Source: CAWBRT01 sp963791145
Lineage (GTDB): Bacteria > Acidobacteriota > Terriglobia > Terriglobales > Acidobacteriaceae
Direction: 5' to 3'
Assembly (NCBI GenBank): GCA_963791145.1
Contig: CAWBRT010000007.1
Span: forward strand, 124,001 to 188,000
DNA length: 64,000 nt
A program made the translations under genes and the position numbers. The first letter of the stretch is position 1, and each line of letters starts with the position of its first letter. Under the pieces are notes generated by a model that saw only the letters and a list, made by a program, of their open reading frames with translations, was not told where the DNA came from and did no database searches. Shown here piece after piece: positions 16,316-23,459 of this stretch.

Positions 16316-17068
16316 TCATGCCAACCCGAAGAGCCCAGGCAGGATCTTTCCCGCCTTTCCCTCGAAGACGTGGGTAAACGCCGCCACGTTGGCCGGCTCG
16401 TCCGGGCCTACGTAATAGGTTCGAATCGGCGGGAGGCCCGTACCGTAGCGGCTATTGGCCCAGTGCACGAAGTGGGCGGCGGGATACACCAGCCCCGAGG
16501 TGCCGATCACCAGCAGGACCGTGCAGCGGTTCAATTCATCCATGATGAGCTGTAAGTGGAAGGGAAGTTCGCCGAACCACACGATGTGCGGGCGTATGCG
16601 CGCGCCGCAGGAGCATAGTGGAATGCTGGCCAGGGTCGGATAAAGTTTCTCGTCGCCAAACGGCTTGCGCGCGCAGACCGAGCAGCGCGAACGGAACAGC
16701 TCTCCGTGCATGTGCACCAGGCGGCGGCTGCCGGCGCGTTCGTGCAGGTCGTCCACGTTCTGCGTGCAGAGGAAGAATCGCTCACCCAGAGCGTGCTCGG
16801 CCTCCGCCAGCGCCCAATGCGCCGCATTGGGCTGAGCCTTACGCGCCGTCTCCCGCCGCATCGAGTAGAAGTTCCACACCAGCTCGGGATCGCGCTCCCA
16901 GGCCTCGGGCGAGGCGACATCCTCTACGCGATGGCCGTGCCACAGGCCGTCCGCTCCGCGGAAGGTCGGCAACCCGCTCTCCGCGCTGACGCCCGCTCCG
17001 GTAAGTACGAACAGCCGGTCCTCGGGGCCAATGGCAAGCCCTGAACTCCGCTTCCCTGTCTTTTTCAT
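16316..17068 (-). CDS. Sir2-type NAD-dependent protein deacylase (class III-like)
   Basis: 250 residues from ATG 17068. Seen in order: the NAD-binding VLTGAGVSAESGLPTFRGADGLW, then FYSMRRET with the Tyr-x-x-Arg pair that selects succinyl/malonyl-lysine in CobB/SIRT5-type enzymes, TQNVDDLHERAG, catalytic His in LVHMHGELF, and a zinc site of paired cysteines (CSVCARK and PLCSCGA). PHIVWFGE and VIGTSGLVYPAA close the Rossmann part. It removes acyl groups from lysines using NAD. An upstream ATG (17104) would add 12 residues encoded in a repeat array, so it was not chosen. Divergent from the DJ-1 gene. Confidence 0.88.
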   Translation of the reverse strand: MKKTGKRSSGLAIGPEDRLFVLTGAGVSAESGLPTFRGADGLWHGHRVEDVASPEAWERDPELVWNFYSMRRETARKAQPNAAHWALAEAEHALGERFFLCTQNVDDLHERAGSRRLVHMHGELFRSRCSVCARKPFGDEKLYPTLASIPLCSCGARIRPHIVWFGELPFHLQLIMDELNRCTVLLVIGTSGLVYPAAHFVHWANSRYGTGLPPIRTYYVGPDEPANVAAFTHVFEGKAGKILPGLFGLA

Positions 17069-17097
17069 CGCGAGTGCCTGGAGCCCTCGAAAAAAAG

Positions 17098-17206
17098 GTT
17101 TCAAAGTTTCAAGGTTTCAGAGTTTCCTCAGACGCGCACCGATGAGCACACTTTCATCAGAACCCCGAAACGTTGAAACTCTGAAACCTTGAAACCCTGA
17201 AACTTT
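17098..17206. repeat. inverted arrays of an 8-bp GAAACNNN motif
   Basis: Left array (17098-17128): four GTTTCNNN units. Right array (17167-17206): five GAAACNNN units (GTT, TCT, CTT, CCT, TTT). The arrays are inverted around 38 bp in the divergent sirtuin/DJ-1 spacer. Similar arrays occur at 15607-15629, 32526-32590 and 36440-36473. Confidence 0.6.
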
Positions 17207-17309
17207 CGCGCTTTCCCGGGTCGCGGCTCCGCCTTTTCTCATCGAACTCTTTTGAATATCCTTATTGTCGTTCCCAGACCACGGCAAATCTGAACGCGAG
17301 GAAAGCGCA

Positions 17310-17912
17310 ATGGCAAACGGAAAACTGCTGATGATTGTAGGCGATTACGTGGAAGATTATGAAGTGATGGTTCCGTTCCAGGCCCTGCAGATGGTGGGGC
17401 ACGCGGTCGATGCGGTCTGTCCCGGCAAGAAGGCCGGCGACGTGGTGCGTACCGCCATCCATGATTTCGAAGGCGACCAGACTTACAGCGAGAAGCGCGG
17501 GCACAACTTCGCGCTCAACGCCACCTTCGCCGAGATCAAGCCGGAGGCCTACGACGGCCTGGTCATTCCCGGCGGACGCGCCCCGGAGTATCTGCGGCTC
17601 AATCCCAAGGTGCTCGAGATGGTCCGCCATTTTCATACCGCCGGCAAGCCTATTGCCGCCATATGTCATGGGGCGCAACTGCTGGCCGCGGCCCAGGTTC
17701 TCAAAGGCAAGAAGGTGAGCGCCTACCCGGCCTGCGCGCCCGAAGTCGAAAGCTGCGGCGGTAGCTACGCCAGCATCGCCATGACTGAAGTACTGGCCGA
17801 CGGCGTGCTGGTGACGGCGCCCGCCTGGCCTGCTCATCCCGCGTGGCTGGCCAAGTTTCATGAGGTGTTGCAGGCGCACCTGACCAAGGCGAAGGCCGGC
17901 CGGGCCGTGTAG
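17310..17912 (+). CDS. DJ-1/PfpI family protein (protein deglycase/YhbO-like)
   Basis: 200 residues from ATG 17310. Class I glutamine-amidotransferase-like fold with the nucleophile cysteine in AAICHGAQLL, the preceding Glu in DYVEDYEV and the His of CHG, as in PfpI/YhbO proteins. Also visible: VIPGGRAPEYLRLNPKVLEMV and an ATAFAEI-like ALNATFAEIKPEAYDGL segment. Members are reported as glyoxalases/deglycases or chaperone-like stress proteins. Slightly longer than classical PfpI (~170). Single gene followed by repeats and the his leader. Confidence 0.85.
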   Translation: MANGKLLMIVGDYVEDYEVMVPFQALQMVGHAVDAVCPGKKAGDVVRTAIHDFEGDQTYSEKRGHNFALNATFAEIKPEAYDGLVIPGGRAPEYLRLNPKVLEMVRHFHTAGKPIAAICHGAQLLAAAQVLKGKKVSAYPACAPEVESCGGSYASIAMTEVLADGVLVTAPAWPAHPAWLAKFHEVLQAHLTKAKAGRAV

Positions 17913-17948
17913 GTGGATTGAGCAGATCTTTCGCTCCGCTCCGGCTCA

Positions 17949-17994
17949 ACGTAGGCCCAGACGCCCTCGGCTGGGCGGGCGTGCGCAGCACGCC
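17949..17994. repeat. GTAGGCCCAGACGCC... double-hairpin repeat
   Basis: Same family as 12165-12211. Here the second hairpin is GGCGTGC-GCA-GCACGCC. Confidence 0.55.
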
Positions 17995-18081
17995 TGAATT
18001 CGTGGCTTGCTGGGATGCCCCGGGCGGGCGAGCGGAGGCTCGCATTGAGCGAACCGGTAGTGACTCGGCATCGCATTCACT

Positions 18082-18150
18082 ATCGTGGAAGCCCACGCCT
18101 TTTAGGCGTGGGAATCAGCGGCTTAAGACTCGGCGGCTTTAGCCGCTGTG
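18082..18150. repeat. TATCGTGGAAGCCCACG... repeat with GCGGCTTTAGCCGC hairpin
   Basis: GCCCACGCC-TTTTA-GGCGTGG is followed by CGGCGGCTTTAGCCGCTG. A related copy lies at 52845-52914. It sits directly upstream of the his leader and could end transcription from the left. Confidence 0.55.
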
Positions 18151-18197
18151 GCAAATGCTTGACTTCCATCGGCCCTGCTTTGTAAGATCAAGGTGCA

Positions 18198-18272
18198 ATG
18201 ACTTTGTTAAACCATCATCGCCATCACCATCATCATCACGAGATGATCGTGTCGGCGGGGATGTGTGGATAG
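18198..18272 (+). CDS. hisL: histidine operon leader peptide
   Basis: A 24-codon reading frame with ATG 18198 after AAGGTGCA. Codons 6-14 are His-His-Arg-His-His-His-His-His-His: eight His codons in nine positions. TAG is at 18270-18272. It is followed by an intrinsic terminator and then, about 230 bp on, by hisI and the rest of the his genes. This is the standard design of ribosome-mediated attenuation: when His-tRNA is scarce, the ribosome stalls on the His codons and an antiterminator forms. The enterobacterial hisL has seven consecutive His codons; this one is longer and contains one Arg. Confidence 0.85.
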   Translation: MTLLNHHRHHHHHHEMIVSAGMCG

Positions 18273-18337
18273 CGCGCAACAAAGTCCCGGATTCCTGGCC
18301 CGCTGACGCGATCAAGCTCAGCGGGCCTTTCGTTTTT
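18252..18337 (+). promoter_or_regulatory. his attenuator: antiterminator and intrinsic terminator
   Basis: GGCCCGCTGA (18297-18306) pairs perfectly with TCAGCGGGCC (18318-18327), followed by TTTCGTTTTT, an intrinsic terminator. A competing pairing is available: TCGGCGGG (18252-18259), inside the leader-peptide frame after the His codons, complements CCCGCTGA (18299-18306) over eight positions with one G-U. Stalling on the His codons leaves this segment free, so the antiterminator can form; translation to the stop codon masks it. Confidence 0.8.
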
Positions 18338-18399
18338 GCCCCGCCGCTTGAAGCGACAAAGATTGCCGGCTTGAAGCGACAAGGATTCAAGGGAGCTGT

Positions 18400-18512
18400 T
18401 GCTTTGAAAGGGCGCGGCTTTGCGGGGTCCCCAGCAAACCCGTATTCGGTTTGCTGGGGTGCCTTGAGCCGCGCCGCAGGATCAAAGAGAATTCGGGCTT
18501 TTGCCCCTGAGG
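18400..18512 (+). repeat. REP-H copy in the his leader, hairpin 1 enlarged by a 46-bp-family unit
   Basis: TTTGAAAGGGCGCGGCTT and GAGCCGCGCCG are the two arms of hairpin 1. In empty copies they are separated by CA; here about 44 bp containing TCCCCAGCAAACC...GGTTTGCTGGGG lie between them. Hairpin 2 is GGGCTTTTGCCCCTGAGGG. The element ends about 55 bp before hisI. Confidence 0.65.
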
Positions 18513-18567
18513 GAATTCGCCGTTTCTTCCGAACCGCATTCGGGAGCTACAACAACACGAGGTAACG

Positions 18568-18924
18568 ATGGAGACAATCGATTTCGAAAAGATGCAGGGC
18601 CTAGCCCCGGCGGTAGTGCAGGACGCCGACAACGGCGAGGTCCTGATGGTAGGCTTCATGAACCGCGAGGCGCTGACACGCACGCTCGAGACCGGCTACG
18701 TCACGTTTTACAGCCGCACCCGCAACAAGCTCTGGACCAAGGGCGAGACCTCCGGCAACCGTTTGCGCCTGGTCTCGGCCGCAACCGACTGCGACCGCGA
18801 CACCTTGCTCTGCCGCGTGCGCGTCGAGGGCGACGGCCTCGTCTGTCACGAAGGCACACGCTCCTGCTTTACCCGGCCCATGCCGGTAAAATCCGGCGAA
18901 GACAGAAAGGCGGTGCGCCAGTGA
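18568..18924 (+). CDS. hisI: phosphoribosyl-AMP cyclohydrolase
   Basis: 118 residues, the monofunctional cyclohydrolase of the third histidine-biosynthesis step (opening of the adenine ring of PR-AMP). Family motifs: LMVGFMNREAL, TGYVTFYSRTRNKLWTKGETSGN, then the metal-binding DCDRDTLLCRV with Asp and Cys ligands and a C-terminal CHEGTRSCF. No HisE part is fused, so PR-ATP pyrophosphatase must be encoded elsewhere. First structural gene of the operon; its TGA overlaps the GTG of hisG by translational coupling. Confidence 0.93.
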   Translation: METIDFEKMQGLAPAVVQDADNGEVLMVGFMNREALTRTLETGYVTFYSRTRNKLWTKGETSGNRLRLVSAATDCDRDTLLCRVRVEGDGLVCHEGTRSCFTRPMPVKSGEDRKAVRQ

Positions 18925-19790
18925 AGATCCGTCTCGGAATTCCCAAAGGCAGCCTGCAGGACGCCACCATCGCACTGTTCGGCACGGCGGGTTTCAAGAT
19001 CTACGCCAACGGCCGCTCCTATTTCCCCACGACCGACGACCCCGAGCTCGAGTGCATGCTGATCCGCGCCCAGGAGATGGCGCGCTACGTCGAGCACGGC
19101 GTGCTCGATGCCGGCTTGACCGGCCTCGACTGGGTCATCGAGAGCGGCTTGACCGTGCAGACGGTGGCCGACCTGACCTATAACAAGCAGAGCCGCGGCA
19201 AGGTTCGCTGGGTGCTCGCCGTGCCGGAGGAATCGCCGTTCCGCCGCGCCGAGGATCTCGCCGGGATGACCATCGCCACCGAACTGGTCGAGGTCACCAA
19301 GCGATACTTCGCCGGCAAAAAAATTCCCGTGCAGGTGGATTTCTCCTGGGGCGCCACCGAAGTGAAGCCGCCGATGCTGGCCGACGCCATCGTCGAAGTC
19401 ACCGAGACCGGCTCGTCGCTCAAGGCCAACCGCCTGCGCATCATTGATACCGTGCTCGAGTCCAACACGCAGCTGATCGCCAATCTGAAATCCTGGACCG
19501 ATCCGCAGAAGCGGCTGAAGATCGAGAACATCGCCATGCTGTTGCAGGGCGCCATCGCCGCCCAGGGACAGGTAGGCCTGATGCTCAACGTGCGCAAAAA
19601 GGACCTCGCCTGCGTGCTCGGCGTGCTGCCCGCGCTCAACAGTCCCACCATCTCCGCCTTGAGCAACGACGAGTGGGTGGCGGTGAACACCATACTGGAG
19701 GAGGCGCTGGTGCGCGAGGTCATCCCCAAGCTGAAAGCGGCGGGCGGCACCGGCATCGTCGAGTATCCGCTCAACAAGGTGGTGCTCTGA
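18921..19790 (+). CDS. hisG: ATP phosphoribosyltransferase, long form
   Basis: 289 residues from GTG 18921, overlapping the hisI stop (GTGA). First committed step: ATP + PRPP to PR-ATP. The start KIRLGIPKGSLQDATIALF and the PRPP-binding region near DIVEVTETGSSLKAN are typical, and the C-terminal ~75 residues (from about 215, with LMLNVRKKDL and LPALNSPTISAL) form the ACT-like domain of the hexameric long form. This enzyme is therefore inhibited by histidine itself and needs no HisZ. Its TGA overlaps the ATG of hisD. The frame is open upstream into hisI, but those residues are not family sequence. Confidence 0.93.
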   Translation: MKIRLGIPKGSLQDATIALFGTAGFKIYANGRSYFPTTDDPELECMLIRAQEMARYVEHGVLDAGLTGLDWVIESGLTVQTVADLTYNKQSRGKVRWVLAVPEESPFRRAEDLAGMTIATELVEVTKRYFAGKKIPVQVDFSWGATEVKPPMLADAIVEVTETGSSLKANRLRIIDTVLESNTQLIANLKSWTDPQKRLKIENIAMLLQGAIAAQGQVGLMLNVRKKDLACVLGVLPALNSPTISALSNDEWVAVNTILEEALVREVIPKLKAAGGTGIVEYPLNKVVL

Positions 19791-21034
19791 TGCGCGTGCT
19801 CGAAGGCGCGGAGGCCGCGAAGTACGTAGCCGGGAAGCTCATCGTCCGCGGCTCGGAACCCGATGCGAAGGTCGAGCGAACGGTCGCCGGGATCATCCGC
19901 GAAGTCCGCGCCGGCGGCGACGAGGCCCTGCTGAAGTATGCGCGCCAGTTCGACGGCCTGGGCGAGACGCAACCTCTGCTCGTCAGCAGGCAGGAGATGG
20001 AAGCCGCGCGGCAACAGGTTTCGCCCGAGTTCCTGCAGGCGCTGGAGCGGGCCGCGCGCAACATTCGCCGCTTCGCCGAATGGCAGATGCCGAAATCCTG
20101 GGTGCGCACCATGGAGCCGGGCGTGCGCGTCGGCCAGAGAGTCGAGCCGATCGCCTCCGCCGGATGTTACGTTCCCGGAGGCCGCTATCCGCTGCCGTCT
20201 TCGCTGCTGATGACCGTTATTCCCGCGCAGGTCGCGGGGGTGAAGAAGATTCAGGTGGCATCACCGCGCCCCGCGCCGGAAACGTTGGCCGCCGCCGCGC
20301 TGCTTGGCGTCGAGTGCTTTTATCGCATCGGCGGCGCGCAGGCCGTCGCGGCCTTCGCTTACGGAACCGAGTCCGTGCCGCGCGTGATCAAGATCGTGGG
20401 ACCGGGCAACAGTTACGTGACCGCGGCCAAGAAGATGGTGGCCTTCGATTGCGCCATCGACATGCTGGCTGGACCAACCGAAGCTATCGTCTTCGCCGAT
20501 TACGGCAAAGCCGACTTCTATGCTTCTGATCTGGTCGCACAGGCCGAGCACGATCCGGAGACGCTGCCTATCTTCGTCACCAGCAACGCGCGGTTGGCGA
20601 AAGACGTTTCCGACGCGGCGATGAAGATGTCCCAGGAGAATGAAATCGCCCGGCAGTCGCTTGACGCAAACGGCGTGGCGCTGGTCGCCTCCACCATTGA
20701 CGAAGCCTTCGCCTGGATCAACGCAATCGGCGCGGAGCACCTGACGGTCGATGCCGTGAATCTGCCCAAGGTGCTCGATGCAGGTTCAGTCTTTGTCGGC
20801 GAGTATTCGCCGCAATCGCTGGGCGATTACGCCTCCGGCCCCAATCACGTGCTGCCCACCGGCGGAGTGGCTCGCTATCGCGGCGGCCTGAGCGTGCTCG
20901 ATTTCGTCAAGATCATCAGCGTGCAGCAGGTCTCGAAGTCGGGCCTGAATCGCATAGGACCGGCGGTCGCGCTGCTGGCCGAAGCCGAAGGCCTACAGGC
21001 ACACGCCGAATCAGTACGAGTAAGGATGCGTTAG
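19790..21034 (+). CDS. hisD: histidinol dehydrogenase
   Basis: 414 residues from ATG 19790, overlapping hisG by one base (TGATG). Catalyses the last two oxidations, histidinol to histidine, with NAD and zinc. Seen: PIASAGCYVPGGRYPLPSSLLM, IGGAQAVAAFAYGTESVPRV, KIVGPGNSYVTAAKK, the catalytic LVAQAEHDPE (Glu-His) and the zinc-region GEYSPQSLGDYASGPNHVLPTGG. Length is normal (~430). A C-terminal HAESVRVR follows. No frame damage, unlike the genes after it. Confidence 0.94.
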   Translation: MRVLEGAEAAKYVAGKLIVRGSEPDAKVERTVAGIIREVRAGGDEALLKYARQFDGLGETQPLLVSRQEMEAARQQVSPEFLQALERAARNIRRFAEWQMPKSWVRTMEPGVRVGQRVEPIASAGCYVPGGRYPLPSSLLMTVIPAQVAGVKKIQVASPRPAPETLAAAALLGVECFYRIGGAQAVAAFAYGTESVPRVIKIVGPGNSYVTAAKKMVAFDCAIDMLAGPTEAIVFADYGKADFYASDLVAQAEHDPETLPIFVTSNARLAKDVSDAAMKMSQENEIARQSLDANGVALVASTIDEAFAWINAIGAEHLTVDAVNLPKVLDAGSVFVGEYSPQSLGDYASGPNHVLPTGGVARYRGGLSVLDFVKIISVQQVSKSGLNRIGPAVALLAEAEGLQAHAESVRVRMR

Positions 21035-21082
21035 CGTAGGCCCGACCACCTCGGCCGGACGGGCGTGCCCAATGGGCACGCC
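21034..21082. repeat. GTAGGCCCGACCACC... double-hairpin repeat
   Basis: Third copy of the family at 12165 and 17949. Hairpin 2 is GGCGTGCCCAATGGGCACGCC. It starts at the last base of hisD and may be a processing or termination site between hisD and hisC. Confidence 0.6.
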
Positions 21083-21176
21083 GACTTCTGTTCAGGTCAG
21101 GATGAAGTGACTGCCGAATGCGTAAGGTGAGACAGTCGGCATCCGGAAATGATGAACTGCGCCGCGTAGCGGCAAT

Positions 21177-21242
21177 GTTTTTGTTAGCCCAGCGCTTTAG
21201 CGCTGGGAGAGGGTTTGAAAATCGCGAGTCCCGAAGGGACGA
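21177..21242. repeat. GTTAGCCCAGCGCTTTAGCGCTGGG repeat
   Basis: A long hairpin (CCCAGCG-CTTTAG-CGCTGGG) and a small one (GTCCC-GAA-GGGAC). A second copy lies at 43335-43400 with the same two-part layout. Confidence 0.6.
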
Positions 21243-21265
21243 TGCTTTATCAGGGCACGGCTTTA

Positions 21266-21395
21266 CAGGCTGCGGAAAAAAGAACCAATGTAGTAATTTC
21301 TGGTGCTTTTAGCTCACAAAGCTACTCGCAAGTTATTGAATCTTGGTTCGACAAATTAGCGAGTTTACTCGTTTTAGTCTTTTTTCCGCAGCCTG
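21266..21395. mobile_element. MITE-B copy 1 (130 bp, TIR CAGGCTGCGGAAAAAAGA)
   Basis: Perfect 18-bp terminal inverted repeats at 21266 and 21395, flanked by TTTA direct repeats (21262-21265, 21396-21399). The flanks rejoin to GGCACGGCTTTAGCCGTGCC, an intact REP-H hairpin 1, so the element sits in its loop. The interior is AT-rich and has no gene. Confidence 0.75.
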
Positions 21396-21435
21396 TTTAG
21401 CCGTGCCGTTCAAGGCCGAAAAGAAGGGGCTTTAG

Positions 21436-21541
21436 TGTGTGCGTAGAACCCCATTTTTTACCGGTCCGACCCCATCATATTGGGGTCAGCGCGGCAATAA
21501 AGCTCACTATATGGCGTACGAAACTAGTTCTCACGCACACA
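21436..21541. mobile_element. MITE-A copy 1 (106 bp, IS1182-type ends)
   Basis: Ends are TGTGTGCGTAGAAC and GTTCTCACGCACACA, the TIR of the IS1182-type elements here with one base lost on the left. CTTTAG direct repeats flank it (21430-21435, 21542-21547), placing it in hairpin 2 of the same REP-H copy that holds MITE-B. The interior has a GACCCCA...TGGGGTC stem. The only difference seen from the copy at 48039-48145 (opposite orientation) is that single base. Confidence 0.85.
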
Positions 21542-21562
21542 CTTTAGCCCCTGGGGAAAAAC

Positions 21563-22650
21563 ATGCTGAAAGCCCGCGCAGTCGTGCAAAATCTGAAGGA
21601 ATATCACCCGCCTCTGGGAAGGCGCGAAGGCCTGCGCCTCGACTTCAACGAGAACGTTGGCGGATGCTCGCCGCGCGTCCTCGCCGTGCTGGCTTCGCTT
21701 TCGACTGAGGTACTCAACAAGTATCCCGAGCGCGAAGCCGGCGAAGAGGTCGGTGGCCAAGTTCCTGGGCATCTCCATCGACAAGCTGCTGCTCACCAAC
21801 GGCGTCGACGAGGGAATCCATCTTCTCTGCGAAACCTATCTCGAGCCCGGCGACGAGGCGCTCACCGTGGTGCCGACCTTCTCTCTCTACGAGATCTATG
21901 CCGGCGCTACCGGCGCCAAGTCCGTGACCGTACAAGCGGGGGAGGATTTCGTCTTTCCCGCGGAAAAGGTTTTGCGGGCGCTCAATCCCGGCGACCAAGC
22001 TGATCGCTATAGCTACGCCGAACAATCCCACCGGCGCCGTCGCCTCGCGCCAGGATCTGCTGAAGATCGCCGCCGCCGCGCCGCAGGCGGCGCTGTTGGT
22101 CGACGAAGCTTACTGGCAGTTCCACGGCGAGACCATCCTCGACCAGGTGGGAGGCGTGCCCAATCTTTTCGTCGCGCGCACGTTCTCCAAGGTCTACGGG
22201 CTGGCGGGCTTCCGCGTGGGCATCCTGGCCGGCGCGCCCGAGCAGATGAAGCAGGTGCGCCGCGTGAGTTCGCCTTACAACGTAAACGGCGTGGCGCTGG
22301 CCTGCCTGGCCGAGGCGCTGGCCGACCGCGAATTCGTCTCCAGCTACGTCAGCCAGGTGGTGGAGAGCCGGGCGCGGCTGGAGAAGTTCTATGCCGGGCA
22401 CGGCATACGCTTCTGGCCGAGCCGCGCCAACTTCGTGCTCGCCTGGTTTGGCGATTTCCGCCAGGCCTTGGTGCAGGAGATGCGCCGCCGCGGCATTCTG
22501 GTGCGCGACCGCAACAGCGATCCGGGATGCGCCGGCTGCGTGCGCATCACCGTAGGCCCGCGCCAGGAGACCGACCGGCTGCTCGCGGAACTTGAGGCCG
22601 CACTCGCGGCCATCGGCTTCCAGGCTTCCGGAAAGATCAAAGCTGAGCGG
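21563..22650 (+). pseudogene. hisC: histidinol-phosphate aminotransferase, at least two frameshifts
   Basis: PLP enzyme converting imidazole acetol phosphate to histidinol phosphate. Family sequence runs through three frames. LRLDFNENVGGCSPRVL to LNKYPERE is in the first, then SVAKFLGISIDKLLLTNGVDE to RALNPG in the second (shift near 21750), then KLIAIATPNNPTGAVAS onward in the third (shift near 21993). PLP-binding residues are present: Asp-Glu-Ala-Tyr in LLVDEAYWQF and the Schiff-base Lys in ARTFSKVYGLAGFRVG. The end near AALAAIGF is just before hisB; the last frame has no early stop, so a third indel is likely. Start ATG 21563 follows the MITE. Sequencing error is more likely than true loss, as the gene is essential to the pathway. 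Confidence 0.85.
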
Positions 22651-22660
22651 AGGTGCGGCG

Positions 22661-23317
22661 ATGAAACAGCAAAGCCCACGACTGAAAAAATCGCTGCCAA
22701 AGGCCGCCAGCCGCGCTTCTTCAAAGAGCGCCCGGCGCGCGCTGTTGGAGCGCAAGACCAACGAAACCGATATTCGCCTGCTGTTGAAGATCGACGGCCA
22801 GGGCACGTACAAGATTTCGACCGGCATACGCTTCTTCGACCACATGCTGGAGCTCTTTGCGCGCCATGGCGGCTTCGATCTCGAACTGGCGTGCAAGGGC
22901 GATCTCGATGTCGACCAGCACCACACGGTGGAAGACGTCGGCATCGCCCTGGGCGAAGCCTTCGGGCAGGCGCTCGGCGACAAGAAGGGAATCCTGCGCG
23001 CCGGCTACTTCGTCATGCCGATGGACGAGACGCTCGGCCTGGCGGCCATCGATTTCGGCGGGCGTACCTCGACGGTGGTCGAGCCGAAGGTCAACGTGCG
23101 CTACGTGGGCGATCTGCAGACGGAGCTGGTCTTCGACTTCTTCGAGGGCTTCGCTCGCGGCGCCCGCGCCAACGTTCATCTCAAGGTGCTCTACGGCCGC
23201 TCGAATCACCACAAGATCGAAGCGCTCTTCAAGGCCTTTGCCCGGGCGCTGCGCTTCGCCTGCTCGAAAGATAAAAGGCTGGCCAAGATGCTGCCCAGCA
23301 CCAAGGGATTGCTGTGA
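22661..23317 (+). CDS. hisB: imidazoleglycerol-phosphate dehydratase
   Basis: 218 residues from ATG 22661 behind GGAGGTGCGGCG. Sixth step: dehydration of IGP to imidazole acetol phosphate. After a basic ~30-residue N-terminal extension the family starts at RKTNETDIRLLLKIDGQG. The metal-binding motifs GIRFFDHMLELFARHG, DVDQHHTVEDVGI and the second set RSNHHKIEALFKAFARAL are intact. Monofunctional; no phosphatase domain. The extension is unusual (family ~195 residues) and its basic, Ser/Ala-rich make-up suggests it is disordered. Confidence 0.92.
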   Translation: MKQQSPRLKKSLPKAASRASSKSARRALLERKTNETDIRLLLKIDGQGTYKISTGIRFFDHMLELFARHGGFDLELACKGDLDVDQHHTVEDVGIALGEAFGQALGDKKGILRAGYFVMPMDETLGLAAIDFGGRTSTVVEPKVNVRYVGDLQTELVFDFFEGFARGARANVHLKVLYGRSNHHKIEALFKAFARALRFACSKDKRLAKMLPSTKGLL

Positions 23318-23354
23318 GGAGACGCACCGACCGGATAAATGAACTTTGAAGGCG

Positions 23355-23436
23355 CGCGATCTTTGAAGGGGCGCGGCTTCAGCCGCGCCGTCCAGGGCCA
23401 ATAACATGCGGGCTTTAGCCCCTGAGGGTACTCCGT
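23355..23436 (+). repeat. REP-H copy, empty form
   Basis: CTTTGAAGGGGCGCGGC-TTCA-GCCGCGCC (hairpin 1), spacer, ATGCGGGCTTTAGCCCCTGAGGG (hairpin 2). This and the copy near 41308-41377 show the uninterrupted sequence used to define the insertions elsewhere. It immediately precedes the ribosome site of the next gene. Confidence 0.75.
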
Positions 23437-23459
23437 AGAGAATACAAAGGAGAACGGCA

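Noticed and set aside
18501..19790. A 429-residue frame extending hisG upstream
   Set aside because: The first 140 residues are hisI read out of frame; the GTG at 18921 gives normal HisG with translational overlap.
22096..23274. A 392-residue frame fusing hisC with sequence overlapping hisB
   Set aside because: Past about 22650 it is the shadow of hisB in another frame: Arg/Gly-rich, no family sequence. hisB itself has a good start and motifs.
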